A DNA stretch of 64,000 bases from Putridiphycobacter sp045110285 (lineage in GTDB: Bacteria > Bacteroidota > Bacteroidia > Flavobacteriales_D > Crocinitomicaceae). The number at the start of each line of letters is the position of its first letter. Position 1 is the first letter of the stretch. The DNA lies in contig JBGCGA010000057.1 in the NCBI GenBank assembly GCA_045110285.1, positions 14,315-78,314 on the forward strand. Direction: 5' to 3'. The notes under the pieces are model-generated. The model was given only the letters and a program-made list of their open reading frames with translations, was not told the origin of the DNA and did not search any database. This document shows, piece after piece, positions 53,807-61,789 of this stretch. The translations under genes and the position numbers were made by a program.

Positions 53807-54565
53807 TTACAAGTCACGATTGGTATAAAAACTATTGGCTTGCGCAGTTGAGGTTAATGTTAAATCGTTGATGCATAAGTGAGCTGGTAGAGTAGTAGTG
53901 TAATAAATTATCTCTGCTACATCTTTGGCGCTCATCACATCAAACCCTTTGTATACTTGCTTTGCCTTTTCTTTATCCCCGTGAAAACGAACTTCTGAAA
54001 ATTCTGTTTCTGCCATTCCAGGGCAAATTTGTGTGACTTTTATGCCTTCTTTCAGTAAATCAATTCGCATGGCTTGTGAAATAGCGTCAACCGCATGCTT
54101 ACTGGCACAATATACATTTCCATTTTCGTATACTTCTTTACCTGCAGTTGAGCCTATGTTTATAATGTGGCCGCTAGTACTGTTTTTTATAAAAGGAAGA
54201 GCAGCTTTTGATACATAAAGTAAGCCTTTTACATTGGTGTCAATCATCTTATCCCAATCTTCAATATCACCATCCTGTATATGCCCCATTCCACTGGCTA
54301 ACCCTGCATTGTTAATTAACACATCAATAATTTGCCAGTTTTCTGGCAATGATTTAAAGGCATTACTAACAGCTAATTTTCCTCTAACATCAAAACAGAG
54401 AGGAAGTACATCAATCCCTTTTGCTTTTAATTTGTTACAAAGACTATCTAAACGTTCTTGCCTTCGGCCTGTAATGATAACTCTGTAATTATTTTTTGCA
54501 AATAACTCAGCACAAGCTTCTCCAAATCCGCTTGTTGCTCCTGTAATAAAAACTGTTTTTGCCAT
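53807..54565 (-). CDS. Short-chain dehydrogenase/reductase (YdfG-like)
   Basis: 252 residues. TGxxxGxG cofactor motif TGATSGFGEACAEL, NNAGLASG and the Y-C-A-S-K catalytic motif (Ser in GSTAGKEVY). Similar to the 3-hydroxy acid dehydrogenase branch of SDRs; the substrate is open. Its start overlaps the yebC stop by one base, so it is translated from the same transcript. Confidence 0.86.
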   Translation of the reverse strand: MAKTVFITGATSGFGEACAELFAKNNYRVIITGRRQERLDSLCNKLKAKGIDVLPLCFDVRGKLAVSNAFKSLPENWQIIDVLINNAGLASGMGHIQDGDIEDWDKMIDTNVKGLLYVSKAALPFIKNSTSGHIINIGSTAGKEVYENGNVYCASKHAVDAISQAMRIDLLKEGIKVTQICPGMAETEFSEVRFHGDKEKAKQVYKGFDVMSAKDVAEIIYYTTTLPAHLCINDLTLTSTAQANSFYTNRDL

Positions 54566-55275
54566 TATTCAACCATATTGTGGAACACATTATTTACATC
54601 TTCGTCTTCTTCAAGCCGTTCCAATAATTTTTCTACATCTGCTTTTTGATCTTCAGATAGTTCTTTCATTACTTGAGGAATTCTCTCAAAACCAGAAGAA
54701 ATAATCTCTATTTTTCTACTTTCTATTTCTTTTTGAATGTCTCCAAAACTATTGAATGGCGCATAAATTACAATTCCTTCCTCATCATCAAAAACCTCTT
54801 CAGCTCCAAAATCAATTAACTCAAGTTCTAACTCTTCAGGATCAATTCCCTCCTTATTAATGGTAAAATTACAAGTATGGTCAAACATAAATTCAACTGA
54901 GCCCTGCGTGCCCATATTGCCATCACATTTATTAAAATGCGACCGCACATTGGCTACTGTTCTATTATTATTATCTGTAGCAGTTTCAACTAAAATGGCA
55001 ATTCCATGCGGTGCATAGCCTTCAAATAATACCTCTTTATAGTCCGAAGTATCCTTATCACTTGCTTTTTTAATGGCACGCTCAACGTTGTCTTTAGGCA
55101 TATTTACAGCCTTCGCATTCTGAATGACTGCTCTTAATCTTGAATTGGCATCAGGATCAGGACCGCCTTCTTTTACAGCCATTACAATATCTTTTCCAAT
55201 CCTTGTAAAGGCCTTCGACATGGCCGACCAACGCTTCAGTTTTCTACCTTTCCTAAATTCAAATGCTCTTCCCAT
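54565..55275 (-). CDS. yebC: YebC/PmpR-family DNA-binding/translation regulator
   Basis: 236 residues. N-terminal GRAFEFRKGRKLKRWSAMSK-like start typical of the family (R-A-F-E-F-R-K-G-R-K), then AFTRIGKDIVMAVKEGG, RLRAVIQNAKAVNMPKDNVERAI and MFDHTCNF. Family members act as transcription regulators or in ribosome rescue at polyproline stretches. It heads the yebC-SDR-menA group and has a promoter upstream. Confidence 0.95.
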   Translation of the reverse strand: MGRAFEFRKGRKLKRWSAMSKAFTRIGKDIVMAVKEGGPDPDANSRLRAVIQNAKAVNMPKDNVERAIKKASDKDTSDYKEVLFEGYAPHGIAILVETATDNNNRTVANVRSHFNKCDGNMGTQGSVEFMFDHTCNFTINKEGIDPEELELELIDFGAEEVFDDEEGIVIYAPFNSFGDIQKEIESRKIEIISSGFERIPQVMKELSEDQKADVEKLLERLEEDEDVNNVFHNMVE

Positions 55276-55298
55276 TAATTGATGTTTTTTGTGCTACA

Positions 55299-55306
55299 CA
55301 AATTTA
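55299..55306 (-). promoter_or_regulatory. -7 element of the yebC operon
   Basis: TAAATTTG on the minus strand is an exact TAnnTTTG match, 23 bases before yebC ATG at 55275. Confidence 0.55.
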
Positions 55307-55403
55307 TAAATTTAGATTCAAGAAGCAAGCTTAATGAGCGGCTGATGTTTGCATAAAATAAATCAGAAGACTAAATTTAGACTCTTAAATACTATACTGT
55401 CCT

Positions 55404-55814
55404 ATGAATCCTTTTCACTATGCATTTAAAGTAAAAGACCTAGAATCGACTCGACGGTTTTATTGTAAAATTTTAGGTTGTAAAGAGGGCAGAAGTGCCA
55501 ACACTTGGGTTGATTTTGATTTTTTTGGTCATCAATTATCTGCACATGTTAGTGATAATATAGTAGAGCTTGATTATTGTGGAATAGTGGATGGCTTGAA
55601 AGTGCCTATTCCTCATTTTGGTTGTTTATTGTTACCAAGCCAATTTGAAACAGTGAAACAAAGTTTGTTATCAAATGAAATTGAGTTTTTGATTCAACCA
55701 CAAGTGCGCTACGAGGGTGAAAAAGGTGAGCAAAGTACCATGTTTTTATTAGATTTTAGTGGGAATCCTATAGAATTCAAGTCTTTTACAAAGCAAGCCG
55801 AAATTTTCGAGTAG
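55404..55814 (+). CDS. VOC-family (glyoxalase/dioxygenase fold) protein
   Basis: 136 residues, a single VOC (beta-alpha-beta-beta-beta twice) protein. N-terminus N-P-F-H-Y-A-F-K-V-K-D-L-E-S-T-R-R-F-Y, a metal-site His in H-Y-A and a second metal ligand Glu in I-E-F-K at the end (F-S-G-N-P-I-E-F). Substrate unknown; these include glyoxalase, fosfomycin resistance and dioxygenase homologues. Stands alone between divergent and convergent neighbours. Confidence 0.82.
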   Translation: MNPFHYAFKVKDLESTRRFYCKILGCKEGRSANTWVDFDFFGHQLSAHVSDNIVELDYCGIVDGLKVPIPHFGCLLLPSQFETVKQSLLSNEIEFLIQPQVRYEGEKGEQSTMFLLDFSGNPIEFKSFTKQAEIFE

Positions 55815-55842
55815 GTAGATTCAAAGTGAAAAGTACAAAACT

Positions 55843-56226
55843 TTACTTATCACAATCCAATGAAAATCCTTCCACCATTATCATTTTAGCGCCTTTATGG
55901 GTTTGCGGAAAAAACTCAAGAAATTTAGAATACGTTTTAGCCGGAACCACACCTCTCCCTGGCTCAAGCCAATTGTTATTCTGATGTTGAAATTCCACAA
56001 TCGCATAATTTTTCAAAATGTAAGCCTTAAATTGCTTATCAAATTCGATTCTTTGAGCATCAATGCCATCATGGTCACCAGGAAATTTGCATTCAAAAAG
56101 AGGGCTTATATAATACACTAAGCCGTCTGCTGTCTTATCAACTAAAGTCATGTAACCTTGCTGATTTTGGGCACTTAAACTCGAATAAAAAAGTAAAAAT
56201 AGAATGGATAGTAGAGCAGTTTTCAT
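55843..56226 (-). CDS. Secreted hypothetical protein
   Basis: 127 residues. Signal peptide (ends LSAQ, near 19). Mature domain about 105 residues with G-Y-M-T-L-V-D-K-T-A-D-G and a C-E-C-K-F-P-like pair of cysteines (Cys near 45 and near 125). I know no family. It ends convergent with the VOC gene, 28 bases away. Confidence 0.7.
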   Translation of the reverse strand: MKTALLSILFLLFYSSLSAQNQQGYMTLVDKTADGLVYYISPLFECKFPGDHDGIDAQRIEFDKQFKAYILKNYAIVEFQHQNNNWLEPGRGVVPAKTYSKFLEFFPQTHKGAKMIMVEGFSLDCDK

Positions 56227-56335
56227 AGTGGTCGATAATTAATGGTTTTAGTCAAATATAAAGAAAAATGCTGAGTAAAAATAATAACAGTGTTTGATCA
56301 AAATAATTTTAATCATGTAAAAGGAAACTGTTGAA

Positions 56336-56671
56336 ATGAGCTGTGGAGACTTTGGTCAATGTAGCTTTCTGACTCAAAATCCACCTGCACCTTCTCAAAA
56401 ATTTGAGCCAAATACAATTGTATATTAAAATGCACAATAATCAGCCAGTGACTGCACAGTTGGTTCTTTTGGTACAATTGAAGTGCGAAGGCATCATTAC
56501 AATCCTTCCGGAGGGATAATAACAAATTGTGGTGATAGCTCTTATACAATTAGTGTTTGCTATGCTGAAGGTATTAGGACAGTAAAAGAAACAACAGGAT
56601 TTTGGCATTCACTCAAGAAATGTGAATCTTATGTAGGTGCAAGATATATTGACTATTACATTGCACCATAA
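56336..56671 (+). pseudogene. Decayed Cys-rich ORF remnant
   Basis: A plus-strand frame reads M-S-C-G-D-F-G-Q-C-S-F... from ATG 56336, is stopped by TAA at 56426-56428 and again at 56438-56440, then continues in the same frame as a 75-residue open stretch to TAA 56671 (S-D-C-T-V-G-S-F-G..., with G-G-I-I-T-N-C-G-D-S-S-Y and ending I-D-Y-Y-I-A-P). Cysteines occur in both parts. Neither part has a good start with homologous logic. Coding character in the second part looks real, so I record this as a likely remnant. It lies within a 669-base gap (56227-56895); the rest of the gap appears empty except for the promoter at 56839-56870. Confidence 0.35.
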
Positions 56672-56838
56672 GTTGTGTTGGTAGATATTTAATTTATGAT
56701 TAATAGGCATTTATTTAGTTTTTTTGTGCCAATTATTTTCATAACATCATACTAAGCAGAATCTTATCAGATATACAATTTTCCGCGTGATAGTGGTGCT
56801 AGTTGTTGATTACTAATCCTACCCAAATATATAAGTGC

Positions 56839-56870
56839 TTGAGAGACTTATTATTAAATTATTATATTTG
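56839..56870 (+). promoter_or_regulatory. Bacteroidota promoter of the small membrane protein gene
   Basis: TTG (56839-56841), a 21-base spacer and TATATTTG (56863-56870). It lies 25 bases before the TTG start codon at 56896. Confidence 0.65.
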
Positions 56871-56895
56871 GAAATAATAAAAGTAAGAAAGTAAT

Positions 56896-57072
56896 TTGAG
56901 TACTCCCGCAGTAATACTTTGGATTCTGATCTCAGTTACACCCTTTGTAACAATTCCATTAGTTTGGAATATTCTTGATTCAAAAAAGCACATCCGTATA
57001 GCAACTGGACTAATACTTGCTATTCTAATCTCAATACTTTTATTTTTAGCAAGTTTACAGATTTTGTTTTAA
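56896..57072 (+). CDS. Small two-helix membrane protein with TTG start
   Basis: 58 residues from TTG 56896: two hydrophobic segments (about 4-26: P-A-V-I-L-W-I-L-I-S-V-T-P-F; about 36-57: I-A-T-G-L-I-L-A-I-L-I-S-I-L-L-F) joined by a charged D-S-K-K-H-I-R turn. The frame has no in-frame ATG, so the TTG start is inferred. A good promoter stands directly upstream, which argues that this short ORF is real. Function unknown; the turn with positive residues suggests the loop is cytoplasmic. Confidence 0.5.
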   Translation: MSTPAVILWILISVTPFVTIPLVWNILDSKKHIRIATGLILAILISILLFLASLQILF

Positions 57073-57158
57073 GTTGCAAAATCACACTTGAGAACACTTC
57101 CCTTTGGGTGCTGCACTGAGTATATATCGAAGTGAAGATGTCCGGAGGACAGATGGGA

Positions 57159-58406
57159 TTACCCTTCCTTCTTCTTAAAATTCCTATTCTTGTTCTTATT
57201 TCTATTCTGAAACGGCTTCTTTTTCCTAAAATTGCCCCCTTTTCCCTTTGGCTTACCTTCTTCCCAAACTGGTCCTTCACCAATCGATTCTGGTGGAGAT
57301 AGTTTTGGGATGGTCATTTCAATCAATTTCTCAATTTTTCTGAAACGGTACATGTCCTTTTGATTTACCATGGTATAAGCTTCACCAGTAGTATTAGCAC
57401 GAGCTGTTCTACCAACACGGTGAACGTAATCTTCAGCATCATGCGGAACATCATAATTTACCACCATGTTTATTTCCTTTATATCAATCCCACGACTCAT
57501 CACATCTGTTGCAACTAATATTCTGATTCGCTTAGATCGGAAACCTCGCAATACTTCTTCACGTTTGTCCTGCTCTAAATTAGAAGAGATGCCACTTGCC
57601 GGAAAACCTCCTCTTCGCAAATCTTTCACAATATCATTAACCTTACTTTTAGTTGAGGTAAAAACGATAATGCTGTCAAAATCTTTTTTCTCACTTAAAA
57701 TATGCTGCAATACTTTGTTTTTTTGGTTGTCAAAAGTTAAGTAAACTTGTTGATGAACACCAGCTGCTGGTTTCGAAATTGACAAGCGAATTTCTTCAGG
57801 ATTTTGGAGTATTTTTTGCGCTAGTTTATTAATACTTGGTGCCATGGTGGCACTGAATAATAAGGTTTGGTGCTTTTCTGGTAAATGTGAAATAATTTTA
57901 TTTAAATCGTCAATAAAGCCCATGTCTAGCATTCTATCAGCTTCATCTAAAATTAAGTGTTTTACATTATCAAACTTCACATAACCAAGCTTCAGATGCG
58001 AAATTAGTTTCCCAGGTGTCGCTACAATAATATCTGTTCCAACAGTTAATGCTTCTTTTTCTTCGCCAAAAGATTTACCGCCTCCGCCACCATAAATGGC
58101 TTTAGATCCTACTGAAATAAAATATGACAATCCTTGAATTTGTTGCTCAATTTGAATGGCTAATTCTCTGGTTGGAACTATAATTACAGTGTCAATAGTC
58201 GTATCTTTTTTACCAATCAATTTATTTAATATAGGAAGGATGAATGCAGCTGTCTTTCCTGTACCCGTTTGCGCGCAACCAATTAAATCAGTACCATTCA
58301 AAACCAATGGAATGGCTTTTTCTTGAATAGGGGTTGCAGTTTCGAAGCCCATATAGTCAAGCGCTTCAAGTAATTCTGGTTTCAGGTTTAATTCCGTAAA
58401 TTTCAT
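57159..58406 (-). CDS. DEAD-box RNA helicase (RhlE/SrmB-like)
   Basis: 415 residues. Q motif GFETATPIQEKAIP, Walker A AQTGTGKT (45-52), DEAD near 154, SAT (LLFSATMAP), HRVGRTAR and FTSTKSK. The C-terminal tail (about 370-415) is Lys/Arg/Asn-rich (K-G-K-G-G-N-F-R-K-K and N-R-N-K-N-K-N) and probably binds RNA. Likely role: ribosome assembly or cold adaptation. The shorter overlapping minus-strand frame at its end is a shadow. Confidence 0.92.
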   Translation of the reverse strand: MKFTELNLKPELLEALDYMGFETATPIQEKAIPLVLNGTDLIGCAQTGTGKTAAFILPILNKLIGKKDTTIDTVIIVPTRELAIQIEQQIQGLSYFISVGSKAIYGGGGGKSFGEEKEALTVGTDIIVATPGKLISHLKLGYVKFDNVKHLILDEADRMLDMGFIDDLNKIISHLPEKHQTLLFSATMAPSINKLAQKILQNPEEIRLSISKPAAGVHQQVYLTFDNQKNKVLQHILSEKKDFDSIIVFTSTKSKVNDIVKDLRRGGFPASGISSNLEQDKREEVLRGFRSKRIRILVATDVMSRGIDIKEINMVVNYDVPHDAEDYVHRVGRTARANTTGEAYTMVNQKDMYRFRKIEKLIEMTIPKLSPPESIGEGPVWEEGKPKGKGGNFRKKKPFQNRNKNKNRNFKKKEG

Positions 58407-58430
58407 GGGTATGAAGATAGGGGTTTTTCT

Positions 58431-58610
58431 GGAGTTGTTATTGGTTAGGTGGTATTAGTTATGAGGAGTGAGCTGTTAGCAGTTAGCTTTTAGCAATAAG
58501 CCTTTAGCAGTTAGCTAAGAGAAAAAAACTGTACTCATGACAAATGGTTTGTACAAAAACGATTTGGTTCAGTGTTGATCAAATGCCAATAACCAATAAC
58601 CAATAACTCC
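58431..58610. repeat. Intergenic region with direct and inverted short repeats
   Basis: In 58407-58625 the 13-mer TTAGCAGTTAGCT occurs at 58476-58488 and 58504-58516. The segment GGAGTTGTTATTGGTTA (58431-58447) faces its inverted relative CCAATAACCAATAACCAATAACTCC (58586-58610, with a three-times repeated CAATAAC unit). It lies between the convergent-direction helicase start and the GT2 gene end; no coding frame is seen. The structure resembles small intergenic repeat modules of Bacteroidota. Confidence 0.5.
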
Positions 58611-58625
58611 AAACTAATAACCTCT

Positions 58626-59648
58626 TTATTTCCACTTCCCCTTAAACGGCAACGAAAGCAACAAGGTCAAACCATAGATAGGGTAGTAAACTTGATGCAG
58701 GATGGTCAACAAAAACTGCTTAATGGTCAACCGGTTTGAAAGTACAAATTCAACCGTAATTTTTAGTATCAGCGGCAAAAACCAAAAAAGACTTTCGTCC
58801 GTTTTGAACAAAGCCAAAAAAGGAACAGCATTGTAAAGTAGGTATAACAATATCAATACAACAGCAGAGCCATTGAGTACTTTTTGAATCCACCGCTTCC
58901 GTTGTGAGATGAGTGATGAAAAACTGGCTGGTGCTGGAGTTTGCACTTCAAGCCTTACATCATTGAAAGCAATAATGTTTCCTGCACTTTTCTTAACAGC
59001 TTCAAGCAAATAAATGTCATCTCCACTTGGCTCTGCAAAATCTGTCCTTGTTTTTAAAGATTTAATAAATGCCGATTTACTAAACGATAGATTGGCACCA
59101 TTGCAGAGTGTTGGATTTTTCAATTTAGCTAACGAAAAAGTAAAGGTTTGAAGCCACTGAAATTCAATGGCATTCAATTGTTGGAATAGGGATGAACCAG
59201 ACAATTTTACAGGGAGAATTGTTAAGTCTGATAAAGGTAATTTACTGATGTTTGAGAGGTAATCCGAAGCAAATGAGACATCAGCATCTATTGTATGAAT
59301 AGGCTCATGAGTCGCATTTTGAATGCCATAAGCAATCGCACTTTTTTTACCACTGGTTTCTTTTAATTTCAAAAGTCTAAAAGGCAAGTCGAGCGATTGT
59401 AAGATGAGATTAACGGTATCATCTGTTGAATGGTCATCAACAAAAATGAGCTCAATCTGATCGCTAAAATCTGATTGATTTAGCGAAGCAATTAATGGCT
59501 GAATTCTCTTGGCTTCATTTTTAAATGGAATGATGACTGTGACACTTTTTGCTGCTCCTAATTTAGTTTTGCTAGTTGATTTTGATAAAGCTAATAGAAA
59601 AATAGCCGCAATCAAAAGTGAAAGATATATGACAATCACTACTATCAT
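58626..59648 (-). CDS. Membrane glycosyltransferase family 2
   Basis: 340 residues. N-terminal transmembrane segment (about 3-22), GT-A domain (V-I-I-P-F-K-N-E-A-K-R, VDDHSTDDT, IDADVSFASD, GDDIYLL and the QxxRW motif Q-R-K-R-W), and C-terminal transmembrane segments (about 255-335). This is the processive/polysaccharide-type GT2 architecture (membrane-embedded C-terminus). It overlaps the next gene by 4 bases; second partner gene is UPF0104-like. Substrate unknown. Confidence 0.85.
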   Translation of the reverse strand: MIVVIVIYLSLLIAAIFLLALSKSTSKTKLGAAKSVTVIIPFKNEAKRIQPLIASLNQSDFSDQIELIFVDDHSTDDTVNLILQSLDLPFRLLKLKETSGKKSAIAYGIQNATHEPIHTIDADVSFASDYLSNISKLPLSDLTILPVKLSGSSLFQQLNAIEFQWLQTFTFSLAKLKNPTLCNGANLSFSKSAFIKSLKTRTDFAEPSGDDIYLLEAVKKSAGNIIAFNDVRLEVQTPAPASFSSLISQRKRWIQKVLNGSAVVLILLYLLYNAVPFLALFKTDESLFWFLPLILKITVEFVLSNRLTIKQFLLTILHQVYYPIYGLTLLLSLPFKGKWK

Positions 59649-60613
59649 TTAGCTGATTTTTTAAGCCAAAATAGCCATCCCAAAACAGAAGGAATGGCCA
59701 GATTAATTAACCATAATAAAAACGAAACCGCTAAAATGATTTGAACTGGCAACGCAATCCAACTAAACACAAATACAGCAGCGGATTCTCTTACCAGTAA
59801 TTTCCCCATAAAAACCCCTGGAACAACAGTGGTGATTAAAAATGTTGTCGCGCTCAATGCAATTATTAACAGTGTGCCATTGTCTATTCCAAACATCTGA
59901 AATAGGCAGTAGTATTGAATCAAAAACACGACATAACGTAAGGCGCTATTCCCTAGCGCACGAACTTTTAAATTCGCTGGAAAAGCTAATAAGTCATCAA
60001 TGGTTTTGGTGTTAAAATCGTAGATTTTCTTTCCAAAAGGTAGTTTTAGCAACAGTTTTGGATTAAAATATAAAGCAATAGCCAACATTAGCATGCCAAT
60101 GGGTAACATGCCATAAAGCCAAGGATTCAAATCAGATTTCACATAAAATAGAGACACTGCTAAGCCAATTATCCCGAGAGAAATAGAAACAATGAACTGT
60201 GCTAAATTGCCGAGTTGTGTATTAACCGTTCCTTGCACTCTGTTTTCCGGTTTGATGTAAATCAATCTCCCTATAAAATTGCCCAATCTATTTGGTGTGA
60301 TCAATCCGGTGGCAAGGCCAGAAAGAACCGATTGATATGCCGTTTTTAGTGACAGGTTTTCAAACGGACTGGCTAATATTTGCCATTTTCGAGCCTCAAA
60401 AAACCAATTGAAAAAAGTTAAACCAATTGCCATTGAAAAATAGAAAAGCGCATCAGAAGAAAAATTAAGTTTTAAAACATCCGTTTCAGCAAGTGCTGCA
60501 GAAATTTTACTGTACAAAAACCAAATTAATAGTCCTCCTACTGCAGCTTTCAATAATAAAAGCACTTTTTTTGAAGGCCGATATTTTAACCAAATGCTAC
60601 TTTCGGCACTCAT
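59645..60613 (-). CDS. Lysylphosphatidylglycerol-synthetase TM-type (UPF0104) integral membrane protein
   Basis: 322 residues with about eight hydrophobic segments and the family segments F-N-W-F-F-E-A-R-K-W, LITPNRLGNFIGRLIY and a V-V-P-G-V-F-M-G region near 265. The family (PF03706-like) includes flippases or lipid transporters and glycosyltransferase partners such as AglD. It overlaps the GT2 gene by 4 bases and the methyltransferase by 17 bases, so it is co-transcribed and probably forms a lipid-linked sugar transfer unit with the GT2. Confidence 0.83.
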   Translation of the reverse strand: MSAESSIWLKYRPSKKVLLLLKAAVGGLLIWFLYSKISAALAETDVLKLNFSSDALFYFSMAIGLTFFNWFFEARKWQILASPFENLSLKTAYQSVLSGLATGLITPNRLGNFIGRLIYIKPENRVQGTVNTQLGNLAQFIVSISLGIIGLAVSLFYVKSDLNPWLYGMLPIGMLMLAIALYFNPKLLLKLPFGKKIYDFNTKTIDDLLAFPANLKVRALGNSALRYVVFLIQYYCLFQMFGIDNGTLLIIALSATTFLITTVVPGVFMGKLLVRESAAVFVFSWIALPVQIILAVSFLLWLINLAIPSVLGWLFWLKKSAK

Positions 60614-61667
60614 ATATTTTATACTGCTTATCGCTTGCCAAGACCTTAACCGATTTATAGCCTTTCTTTAAAGCCCCCTCATAACCTAAGTTTGAATTCA
60701 CCACAATGGTAAATGTACCGCCAACTTTTAGTTTTTGGTAGGCTTGTTCAAACAAATTCAATGGAATGCTAATGTCAATAGTATGTTCAAAGTGGAAGGG
60801 AGGATTACTCACAATCCAATCGATAGAATTATCTTCAATATCGTTTAATTGATAGTCTTGACTAAAAGTCACTTTTTTAGATTTTACGTTTAGTTTAGAA
60901 GATTCAATAGCCAAATACGAATCGTCTAAAAAGTGAACAGCTTTTACATCAGAATTTTCTAAAATCCATTTCCCTATAATGCCATTACCTGAAGCCATAT
61001 CTAAAGCTGATTCAGCCACGTAAGGAATTGCTATGTTTTTCAATAAATAGTCAGTGGCATCATCTACCTTTCCGCCAGAAAATATTCCTTTGTACTGCTG
61101 AATGGTTTTACCTTCATATTCGAATGATTCTATGCGTTCAAAAGCATCTAATTCTTTTTTGTCGGATAAGATCATTACCCTGGCCTTCTTTTCAGCTTTG
61201 GTTTGAGTAATGGTTGTAAAATATTTTTCCGCAATTTTAATCATGCCTTTGCTAAAGTACTTTGTCATAAATCCACAATATACTTGGCCATTATCTGCTA
61301 AGTTCTCATGAATATATTGCAAATACGTTTCAAATAAACTATTCGATTTTGGGATTTTCAAAAGCGCGGTATCAGCCAATTCAGGTAATTTATCAGTGAG
61401 GTTGAAGAAGCTGTCTTTTAAGAGTTTAATACTGTTGTTTTTAGCATTGGTCACAATGGCTTCATGCTGACTTTTTAAATCGGTCACTACCATTGGTGAA
61501 TGTGCAGATGCATTACAAGTCAAATACCCAAAGGCATCATTGCAAATCAAAAAACGGCCCTTAAGCTCACTGATTTCTTTAATGATTAATTCATCAGCCG
61601 CATTCCAAGCTTTTAAAGAGTGGTGATGTTGCTTTGGTAATCGGATGAATTCGTGGTTTTCTGACAT
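60597..61667 (-). CDS. Class I SAM-dependent methyltransferase, RsmC/RlmG-type
   Basis: 356 residues. N-terminal non-catalytic domain (about 1-170), C-terminal MTS domain with ALDMASGNGIIGKWIL (SAM motif I) and D-W-I-V-S-N-P-P-F-H (NPPF motif IV, typical of N6/N2 rRNA methyltransferases). It probably methylates guanine-N2 of rRNA as RsmC or RlmG do. ATG 61667 (M-S-E-N-H-E-F) is chosen over 61700, since a perfect -7 element for this strand sits at 61689-61696 inside the longer reading. Overlaps the UPF0104 gene by 17 bases. Confidence 0.82.
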   Translation of the reverse strand: MSENHEFIRLPKQHHHSLKAWNAADELIIKEISELKGRFLICNDAFGYLTCNASAHSPMVVTDLKSQHEAIVTNAKNNSIKLLKDSFFNLTDKLPELADTALLKIPKSNSLFETYLQYIHENLADNGQVYCGFMTKYFSKGMIKIAEKYFTTITQTKAEKKARVMILSDKKELDAFERIESFEYEGKTIQQYKGIFSGGKVDDATDYLLKNIAIPYVAESALDMASGNGIIGKWILENSDVKAVHFLDDSYLAIESSKLNVKSKKVTFSQDYQLNDIEDNSIDWIVSNPPFHFEHTIDISIPLNLFEQAYQKLKVGGTFTIVVNSNLGYEGALKKGYKSVKVLASDKQYKIYECRK

Positions 61668-61688
61668 GTTACTTTTTATTGTGAAAGG

Positions 61689-61696
61689 CAAAGATA
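61689..61696 (-). promoter_or_regulatory. -7 element of the methyltransferase/UPF0104/GT2 operon
   Basis: TATCTTTG on the minus strand is an exact TAnnTTTG match, 21 bases before ATG 61667. It decides against the longer start at 61700. Confidence 0.6.
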
Positions 61697-61789
61697 GCAT
61701 AAGTTGGGAGGTGACACATTTACAGCGGTGACAGTATCAAAATCTAAACAAAATTAAGTACATTCGTCATTCAATTATTTTTGAAAATT

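Noticed and set aside
56313..56549. Minus-strand 78-residue ORF
   Set aside because: Antisense to the plus-strand remnant at 56336; no signal peptide logic, promoter or family.
57020..57283. Minus-strand 87-residue ORF overlapping the DEAD-box gene end
   Set aside because: It is a frame shadow of the Lys/Arg/Asn-rich tail of the helicase.
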